Part shown: positions 1 through 11,426 of the stretch, piece by piece | Numbering within the stretch: position 1 is the first letter of the stretch | How the letters are laid out: the number at the start of each line of letters is the position of its first letter | Source: Typhlomys cinereus | Taxonomy: Eukaryota > Chordata > Mammalia > Rodentia > Platacanthomyidae | NCBI GenBank assembly: GCA_023101885.1 | Contig: JALPQD010000361.1 | Span: forward strand, 902,327-966,326 | Reading direction: 5' to 3' | Length of the DNA stretch: 64,000 nt | Position numbers and translations under genes: made by a program | The notes under the pieces: model-generated | Seen by the model: only the letters and a program-made list of their open reading frames with translations | Databases searched by the model: none | Told to the model about the DNA's origin: nothing

Positions 1-281
1 CATGGGGTCAGTGAGATAGCCCAGTGGGCAGAATACTACATGGGTCAGTGAGATATCCCAGTACATGGGGTCAGTGAGATAGCCCAGTACATGGGGTCAG
101 TGAGATAGCCCAGTGGGCAGAATACTACATGGGTCAGTGAGATATCCCAGTACATGGGGTCAGTGAGATAGCCCAGTACATGGGGTCAGTGAGATACCCA
201 GTGGGCAGAATACTACATGGGGTCAGTGAGATAGCCCAGTACATGGGGTCAGCGAGATACCCAGTGGGCAGAATACTACAT
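1..281. repeat. Minisatellite made of SINE-head units (25/38 bp)
   Basis: Nine tandem units, each beginning CATGGGGTCAGTGAGATA. Short units of about 25-26 bp alternate with long units of 37-38 bp that carry the extra GGGCAGAATACTA, giving the order long-short-short-long-short-short-long-short-long. The array runs off the left edge of the window. The core GGGGTCAGTGAGATAGCCCAGT matches, with a few changes, the first 25 bases (A-box region) of the SINE that starts at 282. The array therefore looks like an amplification of the SINE 5' end. Confidence 0.85.
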
Positions 282-511
282 GGGGTCAGTAAGATAGCTC
301 AGTAGGACTCTTGCTTGCAAACCTGACAACCTGAGTTTCATCCCCAGAAGTGAACACAGGAGAAAAGCTTCGCTGACACACAGAAGTTATTTTCTGACCT
401 ACCATGTGCCATGGTATGCTTAATCTTTCTCTCTCTCTTTCTTTTTCTCTCTCTGTTCTGCTCTTTCTCTCACTCTTTCTGTCCCTCTCTCTCAAATAAG
501 TATTTTTGAAG
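282..511 (+). mobile_element. B2-like tRNA-derived SINE
   Basis: A tRNA-like head with an A-box-like TAGCTCAGTAGG near 295-306 and a B-box-like GAGTTTCATCC near 333-343 is followed by a body resembling rodent B2/B3-type SINEs (CCTGACAACCTGAG, then a TTTTCTGACCTACCATGTGCCATGG segment). A long TC-rich stretch follows, ending CTCTCAAATAAG. It is diverged and surely inactive. Its 5' end is the source, or a product, of the array on its left. Confidence 0.7.
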
Positions 512-2550
512 ACTATTACTTTGACCTTAACCCCATATAAGAATATGAATAAATATGGAAAACATTAAGGTCAGTGAAAGAAACCAGACACGGAAGATGA
601 GGCTTCGTAGTCTCCCTGATGTGAAATTAAAATGCGAACAGCACAGAAACCACAGAGACCGTGACTTGCTGAGTCGGAGGAGTTGGGGAGCCGTTCTGAC
701 CTGCACAGTGTTCCGGGCTGTCTACCCCTGCTGGGGATCAGCTAGGACCGCAAAGACTTCAAATTGCTACTACAACATGTATTACAGCCTCGTTTGTAGT
801 GATATATTTGCCTGCAAACACGGAGCTATGAGCAGTCGTACCCACCACCAGCAAAACCCCAATGAGAAGAAAACTCTTCTCATCAGTTTGCTGCGGCTGC
901 TTAGCTGACCTGAAGGTTATGTCACCCCATCCCGGTAGGGACGACGCCTAGTCCTCATTGGTGTGGTCTTTCAAAGAAAAAGAAAAACAGATTGGCTGCA
1001 GCCAATGGTGGCCACAAAAGGCCCCCGAGGACTGAGACACTGTTTCCCTCCTGCTTTACTCCAGAAAACTCACTACTCCACTGAATTATCGCAATTAGCT
1101 AGAAAGTGAGCACCCCAAGAGGTCTAGCCAGTGAGACCAGCGATGCCGGAATCTTCTTTCAGTCATGAAAACCGCCTTCTTTTTCTTACTCTGAAATGCT
1201 TGAGATGTGTTTGTTGATCAAGGCTGCCGTATAGCAGCCAGGATGTAAGCCAGGACACGCTGGAATGATACCATTTCCTAAGAACAAGGTCAAGTCTGCT
1301 TCACCTGCAAAATGCGAAGGCAACAAGCTCATATCCTTTGAATTACTGCCATTCAAGGGCACAGAGTGAAACGTGACTATTAGATTCCCATATAGACTCT
1401 ATCAGCGTGGACTTTGAGGCAGTGAATTGCTGTTTCTTTCATTCCCTTCCTCGTAGAATTCAAGGAGCAGACTTGGTGATGCTTTGCCTGCAGAGGGACA
1501 CCATAAAATCACTCTTACAGATGCACACAGTAGGAGCACATCTGCACTGTACAAATACGGATCCTAAGATGAGAATTGGCACACGCTTGATGCATTGGGA
1601 CACACAAGATGTCCTTACTCTGCGCACCCTCGGCCATCAATGGTTCAGCGTGAACTGCCTGAGTCCTGTCAGTTTGTTAGGACACACATTCATTCAGGGG
1701 CACATACTCTGTGATAAATCCTCAGCCACAGGAGCTGGCGGAGAAGGGAAAGAGCCCACACGTTGGCTGTCTCTTCAAGGTCTTCTCAGATGACCAGTGA
1801 GCACATTGGATTTCTCTGTCCAGCTGAATGTCCAAAAGGGAAGGCTCTGACTTCACACTCAGTCAGATCTGTTGCTTCCTTCACACCAATCTTCAGTCAT
1901 CTTTCACTGTTCCAACAACTGACGTGTCTCTTCCAGAATCCCTGCCCTGAGCACGTTTCTGACTGACAGAACTCTTTCTTACTCCATGTGATTTAGTCAT
2001 ATTACACAAATGACACTTTGCTGCTTCAATATTAATCACCAACAGTTTTTAACAGTTTCTCATAATTATCCCCAAAAGCTTAAGTCAGATATTGATCAAG
2101 GCCCTGTTCCCCACCTGTCCCGTCCCCTGCGCAGATACGAATGCATGGTCTCCTCAGATACGAGTGCACGTTCTCCTTCAGATCTGGCTTGAGCAGCTCT
2201 GTGTTACTCATTTGCTCCATGGCCAACTGTCTCTGTGGACTGTGATCTCTCACCATCCTTCCACACAGCTGTGTCACAGACCAAGGATTTGTGTGATCCT
2301 GAGTTCGCATGTTTAACCTTGTCCTAGTATTGTAACATGCAGTGGGACTTTTTGAGATGAGCTAGCGTGAGTTAGCAAAAGAGAATGAGACGTGCATATG
2401 GGATTAGTGTCCTAGTAATGGGAGAGAGGAAATCTTTCTGCGACACTGGAAGCAGAGAAGCCACTGCGGCTGACTGGGAGGGTGTGAAATGAGAGCTCAC
2501 GGCCTAGGCTGCCCACCTATGGTTGCTGACATCAGTGCGCAAAGGGGCCG
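512..2550. other. Unique non-coding sequence
   Basis: No gene, RNA or recognised repeat seen. Short open frames here (up to about 128 codons, 1407-1793) show no recognisable domain, no low-complexity bias and no splice-consistent chaining, and are what chance gives in 2 kb. Confidence 0.5.
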
Positions 2551-2715
2551 CTTCCTTCAAGTCTCACCTCCCATAGCTTTCCCCATGGGAACTTCAGATC
2601 TCACCTGCAATACTTGCCCTATGAAAAATTTCAAATCCCACCTGAAATGCCTTCCCCGCAGAAACGTTCATGTCTCACAGCGATGTCTTTCCTACAGAAG
2701 CTCACCACTCCCGCC
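2551..2715. repeat. Degenerate minisatellite, about 36-38 bp x 4
   Basis: Four successive blocks share the pattern CTTCA-TCTCACCT...CTTTCCC-TA/GAA (starts near 2555, 2592, 2628 and 2664), with a fifth partial block starting GCTCACC. Copies are strongly diverged, so this is an old array in which the period is still visible. Confidence 0.55.
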
Positions 2716-3389
2716 TTCTGGGCTCATGCAGATGTGCTCTTCCATATGAAATGTGACTGCTTTGTGGGGCGCCATGTGGAAGCGTCGCTGCCTGCCTTAA
2801 AACCACGTGCACGTGCTCATGCTGTCTTCTCTACTGACAGCGTGCGGAGAGTTCACGTTCTGAGTTGCGAATGTATTGTGAGAATCTGTATGTCTACATT
2901 AATAGAGAATGTTCTTGCTGACTTTATTAAAATCCTTCCTGTAGGAGTGAGAAAAATCTACGCTGTGAAGATGCTTGTCAGCCGGAAGAAGTTCATTACC
3001 ATATCTTTTGTACGTAAGCGAATGCAAGCAGTGGACAGCACGCCTTTGAAAGCCTGGCATGTACGAAGGAAAGTTGCAGAGTGGGAGAGGGAGGGAAATA
3101 AAGATTAGTCATTGAGATCGTATGGTGCCTTAAATTTTATCAGGAAATCCAGAAGATTTGACCACTAATTGCCTTCACAACTTTTCACTGCAAATATGAG
3201 TAACTTGGTACCATTTCCTGGTTGATGCTGGGGGGATGTAGCTATTACAGCCGGATCTGATCTGAGGCCCCAGCATGGGGGCTTCCTGAATGCGTGTATA
3301 AGCCACTTCATGCCATTCAAATCTATAGATCCCCGGTGTCTGTGGGCAATGTGGACATTTGTGGACATATGAGCACAAAAATATTGCTT
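2716..3389. other. Unique non-coding sequence
   Basis: No recognised element. A 164-codon frame (2614-3108) runs through the degenerate repeat and into this stretch; its product has no recognisable family feature. Confidence 0.4.
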
Positions 3390-3788
3390 TGGTGTGTGTG
3401 AATGTGTGTGTGTATGTATGTGTGTGAGAGTGTGTGTGATAGAGTGTGTATGTGTGTGAGTGTAAGAGTGTGTGTGAGTGTAAGAGTGTGTGTGATAGAG
3501 TATGTGTGTAAGTGTGAGAATGTGAGTCGGTACGTATGTGCACGTGTGTGAATGTATATGTGTCAGTGTATGTGCATGTGAGTGTATGTGCATGCATGTG
3601 TGTGTGTGTGAGTGTATGTGTGTGTGCGTGCATGCATGTGAGTGTATATATGTGAGCATGTGAGTGTGTGTATGAGTGTATGTATATGTGTGTGTGCATG
3701 CAAGTGAGTGTATTTGTGTGAGCGTGTGAGCATGTGAGTGTATATGTGTGAGTGTGTATGTGTGTGTGTGTGTGTATGTGTGTGTGTT
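3390..3788. repeat. TG-rich compound microsatellite
   Basis: About 400 bp of alternating TG with interspersed TATG, CATG and GAGTG steps. The reverse strand reads as long histidine/threonine-rich frames, an artefact of the repeat. It lies directly 5' of an antisense B1-like SINE, as A-rich or CA-rich SINE tails often do. Confidence 0.9.
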
Positions 3789-3900
3789 TTGAGCAGGCTT
3801 TCATGTAGGCCAGGCTGACCTCAAAAGCACTATGTGGCCCCAAGTGACTGAATTCTTGTGCCTCCTGTTTCATCTTAGGTCACCACACCAACACTGTAAC
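3789..3900 (-). mobile_element. B1-like SINE, antisense
   Basis: Reads TTTTGAGCAGGCTTTCATGT, then a GGCCAGGCTGACCTCAAA segment, then a CACTATGTGGCC segment, then GTCACCACACC. That order matches the reverse complement of the 7SL-derived B1 family. Heavily mutated. Confidence 0.75.
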
Positions 3901-4857
3901 TTTCTTAAGTCTTCTCAGTGCGCTCTCTGCCTTGGTAGTTCAAGGAAATGAGGTTAATGTAATGTAGAGAAGTTAGAGTTAAAATTCCCTTCACCTTTTT
4001 TTTTTTATAAGGACACTTTTCTATCCTTTCTCAAACCTTTGATCTGTCCAAAGGAGACTGAATCAAGCTAGCTGATGTATCAGAGACCCTATGAAGGTCT
4101 TTACTGATATCTTATGCCTTTAACACTTTTCTTGTGGGTTTGCCCCTTGGTTTTACTTGCCTGAATGTTTTGGGGGTCATAAACAGGCACGAGTAACCCC
4201 CCACAGTAAAGCCCAACAACAACACAGAGGTAATATGTCAAAGAGCTGACCGATTAGCTCTCCACGTTCACAGTAATGAATGCTCTGCTCTTACCTAAGT
4301 CTTCTAGGATCTTGATTTCTCCAGATGTTTCACAGAGAACAGCTACTGACCGCGGCCTTCAACACTTGTCTCTGGAAGGAGCAAATAACGGCAAACCCTA
4401 GTGTCAAAGGTCTTTTAAAACGCACTTGATGCAACTACTTCAAATGAGTCAGGGGCCTCTCCATGCAGCTCTCCCCTCCCTGGAGAGCGAGCTCTGCGTG
4501 TCTGTGTCAGAGCTGTCTGCAATGTGACCGCACTCGAGGTGGGAGACCACGAGTAAATGGATGCGCGTCCATTTTCTCCTACCGTCAAGTAATGGGCACT
4601 TTTTAATGGATTATCTCTGCTAGCCACTCCCCAAAACAGATTCAGTATGATGCCAGTCTTCTGTGGGTCTGGAGGGTAGGAAGCGGGGGGCGGGGGATGG
4701 GGTGCTAACGTTGCTAATATAAAGTGAGAAACAGAAGAAAGCAAGGAAAGGAAACAAGCTAAACCAAGGTGAACGCGAGGGATGCTGGAGATGCTTCCAC
4801 AGCGTTAAAATGCGCTCCGCGTGGTGACCAAGACCTTCCATCCAGGTGCTGGGGGCT
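3901..4857. other. Unique non-coding sequence
   Basis: No gene or clear repeat. The frames on the minus strand around 4415-4874 overlap one another in different frames and show only proline- or serine-rich composition. Confidence 0.45.
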
Positions 4858-4925
4858 GAAAGAAGAAAGGTCACCTGTGTGAGGCTGTCCTGGGCTATCT
4901 GGCAAGACTTGTCTTAAAAATAGAT
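4858..4925 (+). mobile_element. B1-like SINE 3' fragment
   Basis: AGGCTGTCCTGGGCTATCTG, then CAAGACTTGTCTTAAAAA, resembles the end of B1 (GCCTGGGCTAC...AAGACCCTGTCTCAAAAA). Only the last 65 bp or so is recognisable. Confidence 0.5.
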
Positions 4926-7380
4926 GCCCTCCGATGTCTAGGCTACTAAGTTATTTATTATTTCAGGAAGAAAGAAGAAGTTAGATTCGTTTACATCGGG
5001 AGAAAGTTGGAACAAGTCCCACTGACAGGGAGGCAGGAGCAGTGCTTGCTGGAGGAAGGGTTTGGGGCCAGAGTCTGAAGTCCACCATAGGCTGGCAAGG
5101 GGTCTTCTTACCCGAGTCCCTTGTGGGTAGCTGTGCCCACGTGCTTCCTATGAAACTCAACCCACATCAAATTCTGAACATGGACGGAAACCCAGTTCTA
5201 TCATTTTCCTATGTCAAGACGTCGCTCCCCTTTCTTCCTGTTTCTCAGATTCTGTTCAAACAGTTGCTGCTATTTACGTGCATTGTTTAACTTACGTCAC
5301 ACCGGGCCAGCCATCGGTCATGTGTCCCCTCCTCACCAGTGGCACCTGTGCTTGCACAGATGTGACGGCAGAGGCCACAGCGCGTGCCGCAGACAGGAGA
5401 CTCAACCAGTAGCGCAGCCCAATCCAGGGACCGGGACGCGGCCATCCGTCCTTAAGAACCGAAGGCCCCTAGAAGGGCGATCATACTCCACACAGCTTAG
5501 AAAACATTTCAATGCGCCACGGTGAGGAAACAGAAGACACTCCTTCATTATTCTACCAAAACACACACGCAAAGCTCCTGTAATGAGCATGTAGCAAACA
5601 CAGGGAGATGCGAGAGGCCCGAGGAAGGCCAGTGAGCCAGGAGCCTGCATCATCTTCATCACGGGGGTCTGAGAAAGTTTAAGCAGCAGAGGGGTCAGCG
5701 CACCACAGATGGCCCCATGGCCTCGATCCTCAAGTAAGGCCACGACCACCATAGCCAAGAGAGCCTGTGGCCCAGACTGGCAGCCTCGGGGCAGCAGGGG
5801 CAGGGGCAGGTGCCGTGCACAAGGACAGTTGCCCCTCAGGCTCGTGTCTGGGAGAGTTGTGCACCTTTAAGAGGTGGAGTCCTGATGGGGGCATCATGAG
5901 GCTGGGACTGAGGTTTGGTGGCTCAGCTTCCGCTCTTGCTCTCTCTGCCTCACGAAGCCTTTGGTAGCACAAACCAGCCCCTCTTCTTCTCCAATCGTGC
6001 ATCGTACCACACAGTTGGCAACATAAGTGGACGACACACCTCTGGAACCATGAGCCAAATAACCTCCCTCTCTGCCACAAGCAGACGGTATCAGAGAAAA
6101 ACTAGGGGAGCAGCTCAGGGAGGACCCCCAAGAAAGCACCCGCTGTGCACTGAAGGCCCCGCTTCCTCCGGACGGGGTCTAACCTTAGCTTACAGCTGCT
6201 ACCCCCTGAGCAGCCAGAGGCCCGAGGACCTAGCTGCTGGTGAACACAGCTGCACTGGAAGTCAGTCCATCAGCTCGAGTCTTTGGGGGACTCTACGGCC
6301 AAAGCACAGTAAGACCGCTAAGTCCCCAGGGAGAGCAGCCAGGTAGAATCCCTAAATTTTCTTTCTGCTTCAATTATGAGCTGATTATCCACAAACTCCC
6401 ACAGATGGAGGCTGTAGCTTGCTCTAGAAAGGATCAATCTACTAAGAGAATAAAATTATCAGGGAATAACTGTTTGCTTGCAATCAAACAACATAGAAAG
6501 TAACAGTGGTCTACCTCCGAGCTCACCCTTCAGTAGTCAACTGGAAGTCTTGACTTCTGACCTAACCAGTGAGAGAAAGAACTCAGAACAGCCCCCGATA
6601 TGTGCTCAAACCATCCACCAGGATGTGGGCAAACTTCAGCAGGAATCCAGGGTTCAGATGCACATCAGAGGCAGGTCTGTCCCAGAAGAGTGTCACGGAC
6701 ACACAAGGGAAGGCGCTTACCTGCTTGCTCTGGCCGCAGTGCACCGGCCTTCGCTCTCTGCTGGGGGGAGGGGCTGCTCAGCGGTCAGGGGCCGCTGAAT
6801 GGAAGGGTGGGTGGCAGTAACAAACCCAGCTCAGCAGGGGGCTTCTGGGGAGGTCGGATGGGAAGTCCACTCCTCCCACACTGCAGGGCCACCCCGTGTC
6901 CTTGGAGCTTCAGGAGGAAATGGAGTCCCGTGAGGCTCCCCCCCCCCCCCCCCGGCTCCTCCAAGCGGCAGAGCTGTGCTGGGGAAGGTCTGTGGGCAGC
7001 GTTCATGCCGTGTCATGCCCAGGAGCAGCGCCCACGCAGGTAGGTGGTAGTTGAACATTCCTTTCCAAAAGAAGAATCTGGAACCCTCCACGTCCAGCAA
7101 TGCGGCCACTACCAACACAGACATGGCAGAGGTTAGAAATACTCGCAAAGATGTTAATGATGCACAAAGTAAAAAAATACATATCTATCTACCACGACCA
7201 GTGATACTGAGCATGTCTGCAGCAAATGAAATGTGGAATTTCAACAAACGAGGCAAATGCAAGGGCTACTAATATGAAAATAAGAAGCGAACAACTACAT
7301 GTAAAGAGGAAAAAAGGCAAGAATTCAGAAACTGGGTTAGACAGTGGAATGTGCAGCAAACAGATGATATTTATTCATTT
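4926..7380. other. Unique, locally GC-rich non-coding sequence
   Basis: No supported gene. The stretch 5280-5530 holds about 15 CpGs in 240 bp by hand count, higher than bulk rodent DNA but only marginal for a CpG island. A run of 16 C lies at 6938-6953. Several overlapping frames of 70-147 codons on both strands (5402-7148) contradict one another and show no family features. Confidence 0.4.
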
Positions 7381-7663
7381 TGCGTGTGTGTTTATGTGTG
7401 CATGCATGTGTGTGTCTGTGTGTGTATCAAAGGGCACTCGGGGCATGTGGAAGGTCAAGGGCTGGCCAGGAATCATCCTGGATAGATCTATCTCCTTTTG
7501 GCTTTGCTCTGGAGTTTTCCCAGGTTCTGCCCTCTAAGGCCAGAAGTACAGGCTACATTCAGCCTTTTCTGCCTGGTGTTTTTACATAGGATCTGGAATC
7601 AGGACTTAGGTTTTTCTGGTTGTGAGGCCGAGTCTTAACCTCTGAGCCATCTTTCCAGCCCAC
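7381..7663 (-). mobile_element. tRNA-derived (B2/B3-like) SINE, antisense
   Basis: A TG-rich tail (7381-7428) is followed by a body containing GGAAGGTCAAGGGCTGG and ends CTCTGAGCCATCTTTCCAGC, the reverse complement of the rodent B2-type head GGCTGGAGAGATGGCTCAG. Full-length but diverged. Confidence 0.8.
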
Positions 7664-8789
7664 AAATCAATATTTAAAATGAAAAAAGTAAATGTAGCCA
7701 AATAATTGTCACAGGAGACAAAAGGTGGGCTAACAAAGGCCGGCTGATCTGTAGACTGAGGTCTATGTCAAGAGTGGGCTCAGAAAAACATAGAGAAGCA
7801 GGGACGGAAACTTCTGACCTGTGTGGGAAGCTACAAACCTCCAGGAAGCTAAACGGATTTCAGTCAGTATAATCCAAATGAATCTGAACTAAGCGAATCT
7901 GTCTGATTTCCAGCAGCTGAAGACAAAGGTCACCAGGCACAGTAGGCCTCTTGCTTGACAGGGAAGCCCGGCTTGACTGACAGCTGGTTCTCAGCAGAAC
8001 TCCACAGACAGCAGCGGAGTCATGGTAAATTCCAAAGTCGGAAGAGAGAAAGCATCCTCCTCACCTCAAAGACCCCAGTAGTGAAAGCACCCTCAAATTA
8101 CAGAGAGAGAATGAGACACGCAGGTGCAGGGAAAGAGAGATCTTCTTCATCAAATCCAATTACAGTGCAGAGGAACGAGAAGCTGTGATGGGAAGAAATG
8201 GCCTGGGAATTTCAGAAAGAGGAAGAAGGTTAAAGCGAAGCACGTTTCCTTCCCCTTACTGTCTGTCACCTGGAGGGGAGCTGGTCAGAGCCCCCAAGTT
8301 TCCCGTGGAGGAAGAACGCTAAAGGCAGAAGAGCCCATGCTGAGCAAGACAATGAACATCCTGGCGAGTCCAGGATTAAAACTCAGCCCAGTGCCAACAT
8401 CAGATGCCTCACGTCGCCCGCAAGCCACGTGAGCTGCAGAGTGACGCCCCCAGTGATGGCAGCAGCCGACCTCCAAGCCCGAGTGAGCGCTACACAACAC
8501 AAACAAACGGCTCCTCAGCCCTGCTCAACAGTGATGATGAGAATCATGCTCAGGTTCATGACAAACCCTGTCAGGACAACAAGGACCTGATGAAAACATG
8601 GACGATCAGAGCTGATGCTGCTGACGGTGGCAAGGGACGCTTCTCCGACACCTGAAATCAAGACAGATGCCATTCCTACCTCTGCCAAACACGGTGCTGG
8701 AGTTGATGGGCACCGCACCAGGAGCCACAACAGGCCCGGGCCAGGCAGGATCAGCCAGAGAAGACGCTTGCTGCCCGAGCCCGAGGGCG
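7664..8789. other. Unique non-coding sequence
   Basis: No gene or repeat recognised. The right end (8700-8789) is GC-rich and leads into the 49-bp array. Confidence 0.4.
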
Positions 8790-9945
8790 GAGTCCATCCC
8801 ACTCCTCGCGCGATGAGGGGACGACGTCACCCCCACGGCCGTCCATCGCACTCCTCAGATGACGAGGGGACGACGTCACCCCCACGGCCGTCCATCGCAC
8901 TCCTTGCGTGACGAGGGGACGACGTCACCCCCACGGCCGTCCATCGCACTCCTCGCGCGACGAGGGGACGACGTCACCCCCACGGCCGTCCATCGCACTC
9001 CTCGCGCGACGAGGGGACGACGTCACCCCCACGGCCGTCCATCGCACTCCTCGCGCGACGAGGGGACGACGTCACCCCCACGGCCGTCCATCGCACTCCT
9101 CGCGCGACGAGGGGACGACGTCGCCCCCACGGCCGTCCATCCCACTCCTCGCGCGACGAGGGGACGACGTCGCCCCCACGGCCGTCCATCCCACTCCTCG
9201 GGTGACGAGGGGACGGCGTCGCCCCCACGGCCGTCCATCCCACTCCTCGGGTGACGAGGGGACGGCGTCGCCCCCACGGCCGTCCATCCCACTCCTCGGG
9301 TGACGAGGGGACGGCGTCGCCCCCACGGCCGTCCATCCCACTCCTCGCGTGACGAGGGGACGGCGTCGCCCCCACGGCCGTCCATCCCACTCCTCGCGTG
9401 ACGAGGGGACGGCGTCGCCCCCACGGCCGTCCATCCCACTCCTCGGGTGACGAGGGGACGGCGTCGCCCCCACGGCCGTCCATCCCACTCCTCGGGTGAC
9501 GAGGGGACGGCGTCGCCCCCACGGCCGTCCATCCCACTCCTCGCGTGACGAGGGGACGGCGTCGCCCCCACGGCCGTCCATCCCACTCCTCGCGTGACGA
9601 GGGGACGGCGTCGCCCCCACGGCCGTCCATCCCACTCCTCGGGTGACGAGGGGACGGCGTCACCTCCACGGCCGTCCATCCCACTCCACGGCCGTCCATC
9701 CCACTCCTCGCGTGACGAGGGGACGACGTCACCCCCACGGCCGTCCATCCCACTCCTCACGTGACGAGGGGACGACGTCGCCCCCACGGCCGTCCATCCC
9801 ACTCCTCGGGTGACGAGGGGACGGCGTCACCCCCACGGCCGTCCATCCCACTCCTCGCGTGACGAGGGGACGACGTCACCTCCACGGCCGTCCATCCCAC
9901 TCCTCGCGTGACGAGGGGATGACGTCACCTCCACGGCCATCCTCT
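8790..9945. repeat. CpG-dense 49-bp minisatellite, about 23 copies
   Basis: Unit pattern CACGGCCGTCCATCCCACTC, then CTCGCGTGACGAGGGGACG, then GCGTCGCCCC. The exact 49-bp period is visible from repeated start positions 49 apart. Each unit holds about eight CpGs. Copies are zoned: the left third mostly has GTCACCCCC with CGCGCGACGAG, the middle third GTCGCCCCC with GGGTGACGAG, and the right end returns to GTCACC. A roughly 21-bp internal duplication breaks the period near 9665-9700. Because 49 is not a multiple of 3, all frames read through, producing long arginine/proline-rich open frames on both strands that are not genes. Confidence 0.97.
9920..9927. promoter_or_regulatory. Full CRE palindrome TGACGTCA
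   Basis: The last unit of the 49-bp array mutates ACGACGTCA to TGACGTCA, the canonical CREB/ATF site. Many other units retain the half site ACGTCA. Occupancy is unknown; this is a sequence match only. Confidence 0.4.
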
Positions 9946-10060
9946 AACCACAGCGTGCCAATGTGGCTTGTGTACGCGGACACATGCACACACACACACA
10001 CACGTGCACAAATGATGTATGTACACACAGGTATGCATAAACATATGTAAAAATCAAAAT
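9946..10060 (+). mobile_element. Possible SINE tail after the 49-bp array
   Basis: GTGCCAATGTGGCTTGTG followed by a CACACACA run and AT-rich sequence resembles the end of rodent B2/B3-type SINEs (a segment like GTGCCATGGC then CA repeats). The upstream part, if present, would have been replaced by the 49-bp array. Confidence 0.35.
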
Positions 10061-10820
10061 ATTACCTATGCTAACAGATTAAAAATGAAAGTGTGCTTGT
10101 AGAGAAGCCACTGGATTGACTGCAGAGAAATTCCTAAGTAAGTTAGATGAAAATTACATTAGTAAATGAAAACAGGAAGAGAGACAGAGAAGGCTAAAGG
10201 GAAATTAGAGAGAGGAAGAAGGAGAAGGAAGAAAGAATGGAAAAATGAGGAGGAAGAAAGGGGGAACAGAAAGAATAAACATGCACCTCTTCTAGACACA
10301 ATTGCTGAGGAAGTTAGGGTAATTTCACTTCTAACCCTATTAAACCAAATAATATAATATATCTTTAATAACAGTTAAATGAAGAAAAAATCTAGCAATG
10401 CAGGATTTGTATTTGGAACCAGACAACACTAAGGAAAGAAATCAAGGATTGTAGGAGCCGTGGAAGGACTGACTGTGTGCAAAGAGAAGGCAAGCTAAGG
10501 AGGTGTGAGAAGCACAGAGAAGCCAAGTTCTTACCATTGACACTGATAGAAAGGGATGTGTGAGAAGATGGTTAGTTGATTCCACAGAAATTTCAAAAAT
10601 AATTTACCTCTATAAAACTCATGATACACAGGAATGAAATGCAATCTACAACCTGAAAAAAAAAAAACTAAAGATATCAGAGCAGACGGTTGTCTCAAAT
10701 CTCGCAGGACTGGAACCTGGGCATTGACACCGAAGTTACAGAAGGAACTAAGGAATGAAGACGCCCTGAGTGTGAAGCCAACAGTAGGCTGCGGGGCCAA
10801 AGCATTCGGACCTCAGAGCT
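10061..10820. other. AT-rich unique sequence with a short purine stretch
   Basis: No gene seen. 10155-10285 is purine-rich (GAGAGGAAGAAGG type). The rest has no recognised repeat. Confidence 0.45.
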
Positions 10821-10925
10821 GAGCACACCACCGGGCACCTCCGTGCCCGCTCTCAGTGGCACACACATGAGCACACCACCGGGCACCTCCGTGCCCACTC
10901 TCAGTGGCACACAGCTGAGCATCCC
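10821..10925. repeat. 48-bp direct tandem duplication
   Basis: GAGCACACCACCGGGCACCT occurs at 10821 and again at 10869, and GAGCA once more at 10917, so the unit is 48 bp with two nearly identical copies and the start of a third. The two full copies differ at only a few positions. Confidence 0.85.
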
Positions 10926-11354
10926 GTCAGCACCTCACACCTGCTCTCAGAACTACTGAAGCCGTTTGCCCAGCTGAGGGAAGGAATGTGACAGTTGCTT
11001 AAAAGCAAACACGTGAGTCATCTTCTGACCTCGGATCTCCACATGTGGAGATCAGCTTCTGAGCTAGGATTTCCCCAGGTGGGGATCATCTGAGCAGATG
11101 GGAGGACTTGCTCCTGATAAGTGAAGACTTAATGTGGGCACTTACCTTCTCAAACGGAGAGAGAAACCATTCTCTCAACAGCCCCCAAATGACATCAGCC
11201 TACATAGTCTTCAGAAGATAAATGGATTTAAAAGGGAAATGGTAGATCGATGACCGCACAGTAGCATTTACTAACAAAAAAGGTCAACCGAAAAATCTGT
11301 CCAGACATGACTTGCACGACAAAACCTTTTGAATTAAAATAATGAGCAGTCGCA

Positions 11355-11426
11355 GGATGTGATGGCACTCACGAAATTTCCGGAACGAGCGGCTATGGCA
11401 GAGAAGAGCAGGCGGAAGGCTGTCAG
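11355..11426 (+). mobile_element. Possible diverged B1-like head
   Basis: GGATGTGATGGCACTCACG, then GGCAGAGAAGAGCAGGCGGA, is weakly like the B1 order GGCATGGTGGCGCACGCC ... GGCAGAGGCAGGCGGA. It directly precedes the 19/21-bp array. Weak call. Confidence 0.3.

Noticed and set aside
5402..6346. Overlapping plus- and minus-strand frames in GC-rich DNA as a possible gene
   Set aside because: Frames on both strands overlap mutually, have no recognisable domain, no splice-supported structure and only marginal CpG density.
8974..9802. Overlapping 187-259-codon Arg/Gly/Pro-rich frames on both strands
   Set aside because: They read the 49-bp minisatellite. Because 49 is not a multiple of 3, all three frames on a strand give the same 49-residue repeat; no start, splice or codon evidence for a gene.
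10321..10345. Possible interstitial telomere repeat (TTAGGG, then CTAACCCTATT)
   Set aside because: Single isolated hexamer matches; no tandem TTAGGG anywhere in the window.
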